Positions 11,301 through 21,346 of a stretch of 64,000 bases of DNA are shown one piece after another; the stretch's first letter is position 1, and each line of letters begins with the position of its first letter. The stretch is taken from positions 452,322 through 516,321 of the forward strand of contig QPMI01000040.1 of NCBI GenBank assembly GCA_004431415.1. The letters are read 5' to 3'. Source of the DNA: Cyanophora paradoxa. Its lineage: Eukaryota; Glaucocystophyceae; Cyanophorales; Cyanophoraceae. The position numbers and the translations under genes were made by a program. Under the pieces are notes generated by a model that saw only the letters and a list, made by a program, of their open reading frames with translations, had not been told where the DNA came from and ran no database searches.

Positions 11301-13102
11301 GGTGTAGTCGAGGCGGCCCTTCTCCAAGCCGCCCTTGGCCTGCGCGCCGCCCGGCTCGGCCCCGCCCAGCCGGGGTACGGAGTACATGGTACGGGTACGC
11401 ACGTCCTGGATGGATTTCAAGAGGCCCGGGGAGAGGGAGCCCGTGGCCTGCAGGCGGATGTAGAGGGGGTGCAGAGCGAACGAAGAGATCGCGCTGCGGT
11501 GCGTATCCACCCCGAGTGAGGCGCGGCGGGGCGGCTCGGGCGCAACGCGGCCGCTCTCGCCTGTAAGGAGATGCGTCGTGCCTGGGGCCGGGCCGGCGGG
11601 AGTCAGACGCGCGAGGCGGGCCCAGCTCGCAGACGAGGGGGGCGGGGGGTACCAGTCGTGGAAGTTGGTGGTGTCGTTGACGGGGAGGATCTTCGGGAGG
11701 GGGTGTAAGACGGGGGTACGAGGGGCGGGGAGGGGGTACAGGGCGCGGCGTCAGCGGACCTGAACGAGCTTCAGGCCTGCGGAGAGAAGAGAATCAGGGG
11801 CGCACAAAGGGGCGAGGGGGCGCGCGTGGGAGGGGCGCGGAGGCGGCGCGGCGGAGGGCGGACCGGCGTCGCGGCACCAGTCGGCGAGGAGCTGGAGGTC
11901 GGGGAACTCGCCGATGCCGCACGAGGCGCGGGAGCGCAGCGCGAAGACGGGCGCGGCCACGCCGGCCGCGCGCCACGCCGCCGCCCGCGCGTTCCGCAGC
12001 GAGTCGTAGTGCACGACCGCCGCGGAGGCGGCGAAGGCTGAGAGGTCCGAGAAAGGGTCGGCGGAGGCGGCGGGGGCGGGGGCGCCGGAGAGGGAGAGGG
12101 CGGCTAGGGCCGCCTCGGGGCCGCCGGGGCCGGCGCAGAGGCGCTTGAGGACGGCGAGGGACTCGCCGAGGCGCCCGGCGGTGATCTGCCGGTTCGGGTC
12201 CGCCTCCCACGTCACGTCCTTGCGATCGGGCCCGGCGAGGATAAACTTGTACTCCAGCGGGGCCGCCAAGTCGGCCTGCTCGGGCAGCAGTCAGGGGCGG
12301 GCCGGGGCGGCGGCGGCGGCGACGACGACGGCGACGCGGAGAGATTTGATCGCGCGCCTTGCGAAGGAGGAGGTCGGCGTGCCACACGTGCGAGTCCGGG
12401 TCGCAGCTGCGCGAGCGAGCGAGCTCGGCGGGCGTCGCGGCGGGCGTCGCGGCTGAGCGGCCGGGAGGGGCGCGCGGACCTGAGCGCCACAGCGTTGGCG
12501 GGCTGCCACTTGCCGAGCAGCGGCGAGGAGCCGACGGCGAAGACGCGGCGCCCCTGCAGCGTCGTGGCGTTCGCGGGGGCGGAGACGGCGAGCCGCACGA
12601 GCACGGCGCCCTCCGCGCCGCCCTCCGCGCCCACGAGCGGGATCTCCGTGCGCTCCACAGGCGGGAACTTCACGCCGAGGACCGCCTCCATCAGCTCGTT
12701 CTGGAACGCCTCCGGCAGCTCCGCGCTCGCCGCCCTGCTCGTGTACACGTCCTCCACGATGACGTTGCGCTCCGCAAGCCGCCCGAGGAATGTTGCAGCA
12801 GCCCGCGTCGTGCCTGCGCGCCCGCGCGGCCGGGGAGGGCCGGGCCACCGTCAGATTCAAGTCGCGTACGTGCTGGTCAGACGGGCCGGACCTCGCTCGG
12901 CGGCGCCTGAAGCCGAGCGCACGCGAAGCTCGTAAGCAGCTCCATCCTCCGGGAGCTTGGCGAGAAAGGCCGGTGTGCCCTTCCCAGTCGGGAGCGACTC
13001 AAGGGGCGAGTCGCCGCCGACGACCGCGCAGAGCGTGTCGCCCTCCTGTAAGTTTGTCGGCAAGGGCGCCTTGACGAAGATCTGCCTGGACGCCTTCGTC
13101 AT
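8394..13102 (-). CDS. DPE2: DPE2-type 4-alpha-glucanotransferase (disproportionating enzyme 2), GH77 with two N-terminal CBM20-like domains
   Basis: In plants DPE2 is cytosolic and moves a glucose from maltose to a heteroglycan or glycogen-like acceptor. Exons read from ATG 13102-13100 (MTKASRQ) to TGA 8396-8394. Two starch-binding-like modules come first (RRVFAVGSSPLLGKW; PLEYKFILAGPDRKDVTWEA). The GH77 barrel follows: ILPVNDTTNFHDW, FALHPLYIRLQA, GVGLKGDLPIGVG, DTSAGAPPD, W-GLPTYDW. The three catalytic acids sit in their usual motifs: nucleophile in AYRIDHVLGFFRI, acid/base Glu in FAEDLG, and Asp in STHDTAPLR. The C-terminus (WAVFPIQDLMAV, INAP, RVHCDLEDLIKNS) matches the end of plant DPE2, so the gene looks complete. 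There are many short introns. At least two have GC donors: 8512-8473, and one starting at 10324 after FFRIYE. Several carry GTACCCC near both ends. The methionine-like start 27 nt upstream is a TTG, so 13102 is preferred. Confidence 0.93.
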
Positions 13103-13760
13103 GGTTGTTTTCCACGTCAGAAGGATCAAGCCGCGGGCTTGTACCCCTTTCAGAGCGGCTAGATGCCCCGCCGGCTAGATGCCCGGCGGCCGGGCCGCTT
13201 TCTGCGAGCTTTCCACCTCGCGGGGACGCTGCCAGGCCGCAATCGCAGGAGAAATTGCTGATGCAACCCTGCAGGCCCCCGGCCTAGTGCACACGTTGCC
13301 TAGTTGGGATCACGGAAGGAGTGAACAGGACCCGGGGGTTCTATTCCGCCGCCCGACCAAACGGGTTTATTTAGACAGGGAAAAGGAAGCTCGCCTCAGA
13401 CGGAAGGAGATACTTGCCCCGGCCTGTGCTAGCGCTATTCCCGTTTCAGAGAGTCTAAGGTGTGGAAGGAATTGCAATCCCCGTGAGGCCAGGGCGTGCA
13501 CGGCGGGCGGTAGAGAAGCGTAAGAAAGAAAGCCCTCATTCATAGAGACAGGTGCGGACATGGGCATATGGGCAGGGCCTGGTGATGCCCCGCGTGATCC
13601 TGAGGCCCCTAGTCCAGGTGCGGTTGCTCAGCTCCAACGGGCGGCAGCCGGTGCTAGCTGCTCCAATCCGCCGAGACGGCGCTAAGTTTGCGAGCTGCGT
13701 TGCTGTCCGGCTGACCATCCCGCTCGCGCACGCCGGTGCTGGCCGGCGAGCCGAGTGCGC
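13103..13760. other. Intergenic region upstream of the glucanotransferase gene
   Basis: About 660 bases between the start of the DPE2-type gene and the stop of RPS15A, both on the minus strand. It should hold the DPE2 promoter and the RPS15A 3' UTR. No clear TATA box or other motif was recognised and no supported gene is present; the open frames across it are not protein-like. Confidence 0.5.
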
Positions 13761-14269
13761 TTAGTAGAAGAAGCCGAGGATCTTGCCGCCGGTGTGCTTC
13801 CGGCGCGCCTCCTCGTGATCAATGATGCCGTAGGAGGTGGTGAGCACAAGCACGCCGAACTGGCGGGACGGCAGGAGGTTGCCAGTCCACTTCTCCATAT
13901 CGGTGGCCTTCAGGTCGAAGCGGGGGCTGATCACGCCGGCCTTGTTGATGCGGCCAACGAGCTCGACCACGATCTTGCCAGAGCGGTGGTCATCGACAAT
14001 CTCGAACTCGCCGATGTAGCCTGGGCGAGGGCGAAGGCGGGCATGGTTAGCGACGGCCGGCGAGCGCTTCCGCGCTATGCTGCTGCGGCCTAGCTTGTGA
14101 AGACTCTCTTTAAACGCATCCTGCGACGCGGCGCACCGTGCTTCTGCATGACCTGAAGGAACTTGATCACGACCTTGGAGCTCGGCCGGATCATGACCTG
14201 GCGCTTGCCGCGCCGCTCCGCATTGACGATCGCGTTGAGGGCGTCGTTGAGCACGCTAACCCGCACCAT
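13761..14269 (-). CDS. RPS15A: Cytosolic small-subunit ribosomal protein uS8 (RPS15A)
   Basis: Component of the 40S ribosomal subunit. Exon 1 (14269-14137) begins [18 protein letters not shown] and contains [18 protein letters not shown]. Exon 2 (14020-13761) contains [30 protein letters not shown] and the family's C-terminal signature [10 protein letters not shown]. The intron 14136-14021 (116 nt, GT-AG) splits the Gly codon of HGY. The joined reading is 130 codons plus TAA, exactly the usual eukaryotic RPS15A length. ATG 14269 is chosen because the eukaryotic family starts MVR. Just upstream, the frame runs into CGCGCAG|AAAATGG, which could be the acceptor of a 5' UTR intron. Confidence 0.97.
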
Positions 14270-14467
14270 TTTCTGCGCGATGGCCGACACGTTAAAAGGG
14301 CGTCGCTGACGACACAGCCTGCTTCTAGAGCTCGCGTTTTGCTAGCAGCCCGGTCGCCGCCGCACTAATCCCTCGGGAACCCGCCTGCCAACGCGATCGC
14401 TGACCTGAGAGCTTTGGTGGCCTACCCCCCCAGGGCTTGCCCCCCACGCAAAGGAAGTTGGCTCGAA
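14270..14467. promoter_or_regulatory. Short divergent intergenic region, probable bidirectional promoter
   Basis: Fewer than 200 bases separate the RPS15A start codon (minus strand) from the probable first ATG of the ankyrin/FYVE-like gene (plus strand). Promoter function is inferred from this head-to-head arrangement. No core promoter motif was recognised. Confidence 0.4.
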
Positions 14468-16213
14468 ATGGAATCCGGCTCGGCAGAGGACGGGCAGCTG
14501 GCCGCGGCGGCGGTACCCTTCAGTGCGCCAGGCCGTCTTGAATCCGCGCCAGCGCGCCTCGCTGCTGATCCGCCCCGGCCGCGCTCGGCCGGCTCCTCGC
14601 AGTGACCGCCGTGAAGGAGAACAGGATAGATGAGATCAAGAAGCAGCTACAGGAGGCGGCCGACGTCGAACAGCTAGTCCTGCAGGTCGACGAGAAGCGG
14701 TGCGCCTTCGAGCCACCCCCACGCAGGCGGACGCTCTTGCTAAGCTTCCGAGCGCGCGCAGGTGGACGCCCTTGCATCATGCGTGCGCTCGGGTCCCTCG
14801 CCGCGCCGTCCCGGGCCTTAGCTAACCCGATCCCGCCCCCAGAGCATCGAATGGCTTTGAGCGCGCGTGCGAGGTGCCCACCGCGCTGAAGCAGCGCTGC
14901 CCCGGTCGCGCGCTCATCGCGCCGCGCAGTACCTGATCCAGTACAAGGCGGACGTGAACGCGAGGAACGCGGTGGGCGACGCGCCGCTGCACTGGGCCGC
15001 CTTCCACGGCCACGACGCGGCGTGCTGGCTGCTGCTGGCGAACGGCGCGGACATCAACGCGAAGGGCAACCTCGGGAACACGCCCCTACACCTCGCAGCG
15101 TCCGCGGGGCACGGCCGGGTCCGCCCCGGCCCCGGCCCCGGCCTCCGCCCCGGCCCCAGCCCGGGGCCGAGACCCGCCCCGCCCCGCCCGCAGGTGGTGG
15201 AGCTGTTGCTCTCCTACGGACCCGACATCCACATCAAGAACGGGTACGGCAACACGGCCCTTATGCTGGCCACCCACGGCTCCGTCATCCACGTCCTGAA
15301 GTGTACGCCGCCCCGGCCTGCCCCCCCCCCCGACCCCGCCGACCGCGTACCCCCCCGGCAGTCGCGTTCACGGCGAAGCACTGCAAGGTCTGCGAGAAGC
15401 CGTACACGGCCCAGTTCCCCAGGGTGCCCGCCTGCCCCCCCGCCTCCCCCCGCCGCCTCCGGGTACGGATGCTGATGCCGGGGGGTTCGCCCTCAGATGG
15501 CGTGCAAGTTCTGCCACGAGATGTTCTGCGACAAGTGCACAGTGAAGGAGCTGCTCCCCGAGCGCGAACGAAGGTGCTTCCCTCCTCCTCGTCTGTCTGT
15601 CTGTGTGAAGCCTTCGGCGCGGGGCGGCGGGCGTGACGCGCGCGCCTGCAGGTGGCCGCTGAGGACGTGCAAGGAGTGCCTGGGGCGCGTGCGGGAGGAG
15701 ATAGCGCGGGAGCTCGAGGAGCGCCGCAAGCGCGAGGAGGAGGAGCGCAAGCGGAGGGAGGAGGAGGAGCGCGTCCGCAGGGAGCGCGACGAGCAGGTGC
15801 GGGAGGGAGCGGGAGGGGGGTACAGAGAGGAATTGCGGACGCCCATCTAACGCGCGGCGGGCGCAGGAGCGGAGGGAGATCGAAGAGGAGAACAGGATCA
15901 AGAGGGAGAAGGAGGAGGAGGAGCGACGAATCCGCGAGGAGGAGGAGCGCAAGAAGAAGGAGGAGGAAGGTGAGGCCCCCCCCCCCCCCCATCCCTTCTT
16001 CGCCAGCGTACCCCCCCTGAGCGCCGCTGACCGGTCCCGGCAGAGCGGTTACGGCTCATGGAGGAAGAGCGGCTGAGGTTGGAGGAAGAGGATCGGAAGA
16101 AGAAGGCGCGCCTGTACCCCCTCGAATCTGCACCCCCCCGCGCCATGGCGAACGACTGACCGCGCCCCGCCGAGCAGAAGAAGAAGAAGGGCAAGGGCAA
16201 GGGGAAGAAGTAG
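14468..16213 (+). CDS. Ankyrin-repeat, FYVE-like zinc finger, coiled-coil protein
   Basis: Multi-exon. The first coding exon probably begins at ATG 14468 (MES); joining it in frame to the exon at 14603 (..TAVKENRIDEIKKQLQE) needs a GC donor, so the start is uncertain. Ankyrin-type helices follow: WTPLHHACA, then DAPLHWAAFHGHDAACWLLL, NTPLHLAASAGH and VVELLLSYGPDI with NTALMLATHG. A zinc finger comes next, with four CxxC pairs: CKVC, MACKFCHEMFCDKC and LRTCKECLGRV. The Cys order matches FYVE domains, but the basic RHHCR element is replaced. From about 15690 the protein is an E/R/K-rich coiled coil (REEIARELEERRKREEEERK). It ends in a Lys/Gly-rich tail at TAG 16211-16213. FYVE domains usually bind PI3P on endosomes; with the altered motif that is only a possibility. 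Introns contain poly-C runs and GTACCCC. Confidence 0.8.
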
Positions 16214-17495
16214 GGCCGCGGCTCCTCGTCGTAGATAGGCGCAGTGCGGGATTAGCTATCGTAGAACTATCGTAGAATGGAGTTCGGACCCGAATTGGGG
16301 GTGCAGCGGCGCGTGCCCGACGACCCGCGTTGCCAAGTTGGGCGCGGCGGACTCATGCCATGCCTTGGTGATGAGCTCGAGTCAGCGCCTCAGCCTGGCA
16401 GTGGCCGGCGCCACTGACGTCGACAGCCGGCGCCTGCGGCCGCGCGCGGCGCCGGCCGCCAGGCGCCGCGGCGCGATCGCGAGCCCAGCGGCCTCGAGCT
16501 CGGCGACGGCTCGCGCGGCCGCCGGCGACGGCGCGCGCGGCCGCCGACGCCGGCGCTCCGAGGCTCAGTACTACTAGGCTAGTACCGTAGTACCACGGTC
16601 CAACGATCATGATCATGATCAGGCCCTGACTCATATGCATGTGCATCATGGCCGGCGCCTACGCGTGATCAGTGAGGTGCGCTGTCGGCGACGGCAGCTC
16701 CGACGCGTACTACGGTACTATGGCCCTGCATGCGCAGCTGATTTCGAGGCGCCCGGCTCGCGCGCGCCGCGGCGCTCCGCCGGGCCGGATATCGATCCAA
16801 TTGCAAGGCCGGCGCCGGCGCTGCAGCTGAGGCTCGCGCGCGCCGCGGCGCTGGCCATACACGTGCATGCGCAGCCAGGCTGGCAAAGTTCCGTCAAATC
16901 GAAGAAAAGTTGCTGCCAGCGACGTCCAGCGCTAGCTGAGACGTGTCGGCGCCGTTGCAGCTGCAGCGTGTCGGAGCAGAACGCGTACTGTCCGGCGGCG
17001 GCTGACGTCCGCGTGCCGAGCGCTAGCGCTAGCCGCTGAGCATCGGCGTCGAAACCGGCAAAGCCGAAAGCTCGGGTTCGAATCAGTCTGGTCTCATTTC
17101 CCTGAGAGCTTTTTCGGGCTCAGCATCTGACAGCTTGCAGAGGCGAAGCACGCACGCAGGCCGGCTTCCCAGCAGCTCAGCAGGAGTTAAGCAGGCGGTC
17201 TGAGACTTTAGCGTCGTTTTGGGCAGCCCGCGTGCGCGGCGGTAGCTGGTAGGGCGCAACTTTAGCGCGCGCCAGGCCGTGGGCCGGCGTTGAAGGGAGA
17301 ACGCCCCGGTTATATAGCTTAGACATAGCAGCTATGTTCTGGAGTGCAGATGCGACGGTCCCTGGCGATCCCAGCCTACCACGTCCCCTTCCGCCTCCGA
17401 ACGCAAAGAGGTCAACTTGCAGCGCGCTTCGGCCGCTTCGCTTGCCAACCACGCAGCGCAGAGCGCCTCCGAAGCCCGCCAGAGGGGAGCGCGAC
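16214..17495. other. Intergenic region with short palindromes and duplications
   Basis: About 1.3 kb with no supported gene, expected to include the promoter of the IQ-motif gene. A near-identical block (GGCTCGCGCGCGCCGCGGCG) occurs at about 16756 and again at about 16832. GATCATGATCATGATC, an interleaved palindrome, is at 16605-16620. No tRNA structure could be closed around the TTCGAATC at about 17078. Confidence 0.6.
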
Positions 17496-20400
17496 ATGCC
17501 ACAGGACCACTGGACGATAGGTGATCATGCCGTGGATAACACCCGCGCGCGTGCTCTGACTCCACGCAGACGAGTGGACGGCGGCACCCGTCCCCAAGCC
17601 GCGCGCGAAGAAGGGTCCGGGAGGACGCGGCAGCCCGTCGCGCTCGCAGGGCTACTCACCCAAGTCGTCAATGGAGCACCTGCCCGCGATTGAGCAGCGC
17701 CCGGGGACTTCCGGATCGGGGACCAGCAGCCACAGGAAGATGATGGAAGCCACGCAGTCTTCCCAGGAGCTGTCGCACGCGCAGTTCGACACGCAGCCGG
17801 CGCCGCGGGGCCAGCAGCACCTGTCGGGCGTCGCCGGCGTGAGGCGCATGGCGCGGGAGAAGCGGAAGGAGGAGGAGCGCAAGAAGCTGCTGCGCGAGGT
17901 CGGCTGGAACAGCGGCGCGCCGGTCGTCGAGCGCATCATCCCGCCGTGCGCCCCCGCCCGCTCCCGCGCCGCCTCTCTCCGCCCCCCGCCGACCGCCCCG
18001 CAGGTACGACGCGCGCAACGATCCGTACCTTCCGCGCGCGTATCGCCTCCGGGTGCGCTCGCCTGGCGCCCGCCCGCCCGCCCGCCCGCCCGCCCGCCCC
18101 GCCCCGCCCTGAGAGCGCCCCCGCGCAGCTGCGGCAGCTGCAGCTCCCGATGTCGCCGGAGGAGTCAGTGATGGTGCACCACCTGTACACCGTGGCCTCG
18201 TCCGAGGCGGCGAAGCAGAAGGCGCGGGTCGGCGAGAAGCTGAAGGAGGGGGACGCCCGGGGCCGCAAGAAGGTGCCGGCCGGCCTGCCTGCCGCTCCCG
18301 CTCGGGGCTCACCGACGCGCCTGCGCGCCGCGCGGCAGCAGGACCACTCGACGTCCTCGCCGGGCAAGTCGTTCCCAGCGGCGAACAACTCCCCGCCGCA
18401 CGGCCGCGGCACCCGCTCGCTGCCCGCCCTCCCGCCCGCAGAGGGCCGCAAGGCCCGCCCCCCGCCCGGCCCGGCCCCTTCGAAACCGTCTCTGAAGCGC
18501 GCGCGCAGGCGAGGCAGGGGCCGCCGCAGGACGAAGGCAAGTCGGCGCACGAGTTGCTGGAGGACCTTCTCCGCGAGGTGGACGAGGCGGAGGCGCCGGC
18601 TTCTCCGGCTCCGGCGGCAGCGGCAACGGCGGCGGGCCCGACGGCAGCGGAGGCGGCCGAGGAGGCCGGGCTGACCGAGGAGGAGCTGAACCGGCGGCTG
18701 GCGAAGCTGCAGGCGCGGTTCCGGGGCATCAAGACCCGGAAGGAGTTGGAGGAGCGGGGGGTCCTCCCCCGCCGCGTCTCGCCCGAGGCCGAGGGCGCCG
18801 AGGTCGCAGCCGCGGAGGCCCAGGCGCGCGCCGAGGAGGAGCGCGCGCGGGACGAGATGAAGGAAGAGGCGCGGGCCATCCGCGGCGAGTACGACGCCGG
18901 CGCCATCGAGAGCGACGAGCTGAACAGGCGGCTCGCCAAGCTCCAGGCGCGGTACAGGGGCTACAAGGCCCGCAAGGACCTGGAGGAGCGGGGGATCGTC
19001 GTCGCGCCGCGGCGGGCATCCGTGGGCGAGGCGGAGCGCGCCGGCATCGCGGCGGACGCGCGGGCGCTGCACGAGGAGGCCAAGGCCGGCGACGTCGACG
19101 ACGCGGAGCTCGGCAGGCGGCTGGCGAAGCTGCAGGCGCGGTACAGGGGCTACAAGACGCGCAAGGAGCTCGAGGGACGGGGCATGCTCCCCAAGTCGCG
19201 CGAGCGGTCCGAGCCGGGGACGGCGGAGCCTCCGGGAGCGGCCGCGCCGGCGGCGCCGGCGCAGGAAGCCGACCCGAAGAAGGTGGAGAGGGGCGTGGCG
19301 AAGCTGCAGGCGATGTACAGGGGCCAGAAGGCCCGCGAGCAGGTGCCGCCGAACCCCCCAACTCAATCGCCTTTTGCTCTTGCGCCCCTCTGAGGCGACC
19401 CTTCCTTCCTTCGCCGCAGGTGCGCAAGAAGCGGGCGGAGGTCAAGCGCGCCAGGGCGCCCCCGCCGAAGCCGCCCGGCTTCGCCCTCGTCATCGACAAG
19501 GTGCCCCCCGAGGGCTGGAAGGTGCGGCCGCGCTCGCTTCCCCCGGCGGCGTGTCCGCCCGCTCCGTCGAACGCGAAGTCCGACCCCCTCTCCCCCCGCC
19601 CCGCAGGAGCCCGAAAAGGTGGACAAGCAGACGCAGGAGAAGCTCGCCAAGAAGATCCAGGCCCTCTACAGGTGGGGAATTCCCGATTCTCTAAGCTTGC
19701 GAGCTCCGCTCTCTCGCTGAGCTAGCTGACTAACGAGCCGGGCGCCCGGCAGGGGCCACCACACGCGCGCCAAGCTCGGCAAGGGCCCGCGCAGCCGCGC
19801 CGGGAGCGAGGCCTCGACCCAGGCGGAGCCGGCGGCGGCGGCCGCAGCGGCCGCCGCTGCGGCGGAGCTGGCGACGGCGACGCCCTCCCAGGCGCGTCGG
19901 GCCGGCCCCTCTCCGACTCACCTGAGTCTGAGCCGCCGCCGCCCTCGCAGCGCGGGGACTCGGCGACGAGCGGGGAGGACCTGGACAACGTCGACCTGGC
20001 GCCGCAGCCGCAGGCGGCGCCGGCGCGGCCGCAGCTGAAGCTGAACCTCGGCGGGTCCGCCGCGCCGGCGCCGGCCCCGGAGGCCCGCGACAAGTCGGCT
20101 GCCAAGGTCCAAGGTGCGCGCGGCGCCGGCCGGCCTGCCGCCCCCGCCGTAAGAAGGCGCCGCCTAACCCAACCGGCGGGCGGGCAGCGATGTTCCGGGG
20201 AGCGAAGACGCGCAAGGAGCTGGGCGCGCGCGGGCTCAAGACCGTCACGCCGCACCAGGCGCACGAGCGGCTCAAGCTCGACATCGCCGGTTCGCCCGCC
20301 CCACCACCGTCCCCTCCCTCCTCCCCGCCCTCCTTCTCACGCCGCCGGGGCGGGCGGGCGAGCAGCGGTGAAGCGGGCGGAGGAGGAGGTCGTCGAACCG

Positions 20401-21314
20401 CGCCACGCAGAGGCCGACCTCGACGACGTCCCCCTCGCCGGTTCGAATCCTCCTGGCGCTGTTTCGCCTCTGGCGCTCCGGCGCTAACGCGGCCCGGCCG
20501 CCGCAGCGCCCGCCGAGTCGGTCAGCATGAAGAACAAGAAGGGCATCAAGCTCGACCTCAAGTCGCCCTCCATGAAGAGGCCCAAGAGCTCGAAGGAGCT
20601 GATGGAGGACCGGTGCGGCACGCGCGCGAGCAGATAGATAGCTTCGCAGCTGCCGCCTGCCTGCCTGCCGTGCCCGGCGCTCGATCAGCCCGCTCACTGA
20701 CGGCCGGCGCGAGCAGCGGGGCGCACAGCGAGGCCGAGGGGCACGACCTCGATGACGTCGACCTCGTGCCCTCCGAGGGTGCGCGCGCTGCGCCGGGCCG
20801 CCCCGGGCGCTCCAGGACCGTGCAGCCCTGACGCCCGCCCGCCCGCCCGCTCGGTCGCAGAGGTCGTCGCGGCGTCCGTGAGCGTGAAGAACAAGAAGGG
20901 TATCAAGCTGGACCTCAAGTCGCCCTCCATGAAGAAGCCCAAGAGCTCGAAGGAGCTCCTCGAGGACCGGTGCGCGCCGCCGCCTCCTCCTCCACGCGCG
21001 CGCGCGGCTCACTCACTCGCGGGGCCAGCGCCGCGCACGACGACGAGGGGCGCGAGCTGGACGAGGTGGATCTGGCCGAGGGCGAGGGCGACGCTCCCAA
21101 GAAGAAGCTGGCCCTGAAGGCACCCGCCCCCCCCGCCCTCCCTTCGCGTCGCGCACGCCCTGACCGGCGCTCTGCAGCTGGACCTGCGGTCGGCGTCGAT
21201 GAAGCACCCGCCCGTGAGCGTCGGGGAGCTCATCGAGGACCGCGACGCCGCCCACGGGTGCTTTGCTTCTGCTTTCTTTCTGTCTTCTTCTGCTCGCGCT
21301 CAAGCGGCCGGGCA

Positions 21315-21346
<32 letters not shown>

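Noticed and set aside
14090-14290. Longer N-terminus for RPS15A starting at 14290
   Set aside because: That position is a GTG, and known eukaryotic uS8 proteins begin MVR at the ATG 14269; using it gives exactly 130 residues.
17334-17693. Plus-strand open frame upstream of the IQ-motif gene
   Set aside because: Splicing ATG 17496 to the exon at 17570 gives a better, in-frame N-terminus; this frame is a shadow of that exon.
20430-20460. tRNA T-arm (GGTTCGAATCC) in the IQ-motif gene; similar words at about 17,075 and 26,070
   Set aside because: No matching T-stem, anticodon arm or acceptor stem could be paired around any of them.
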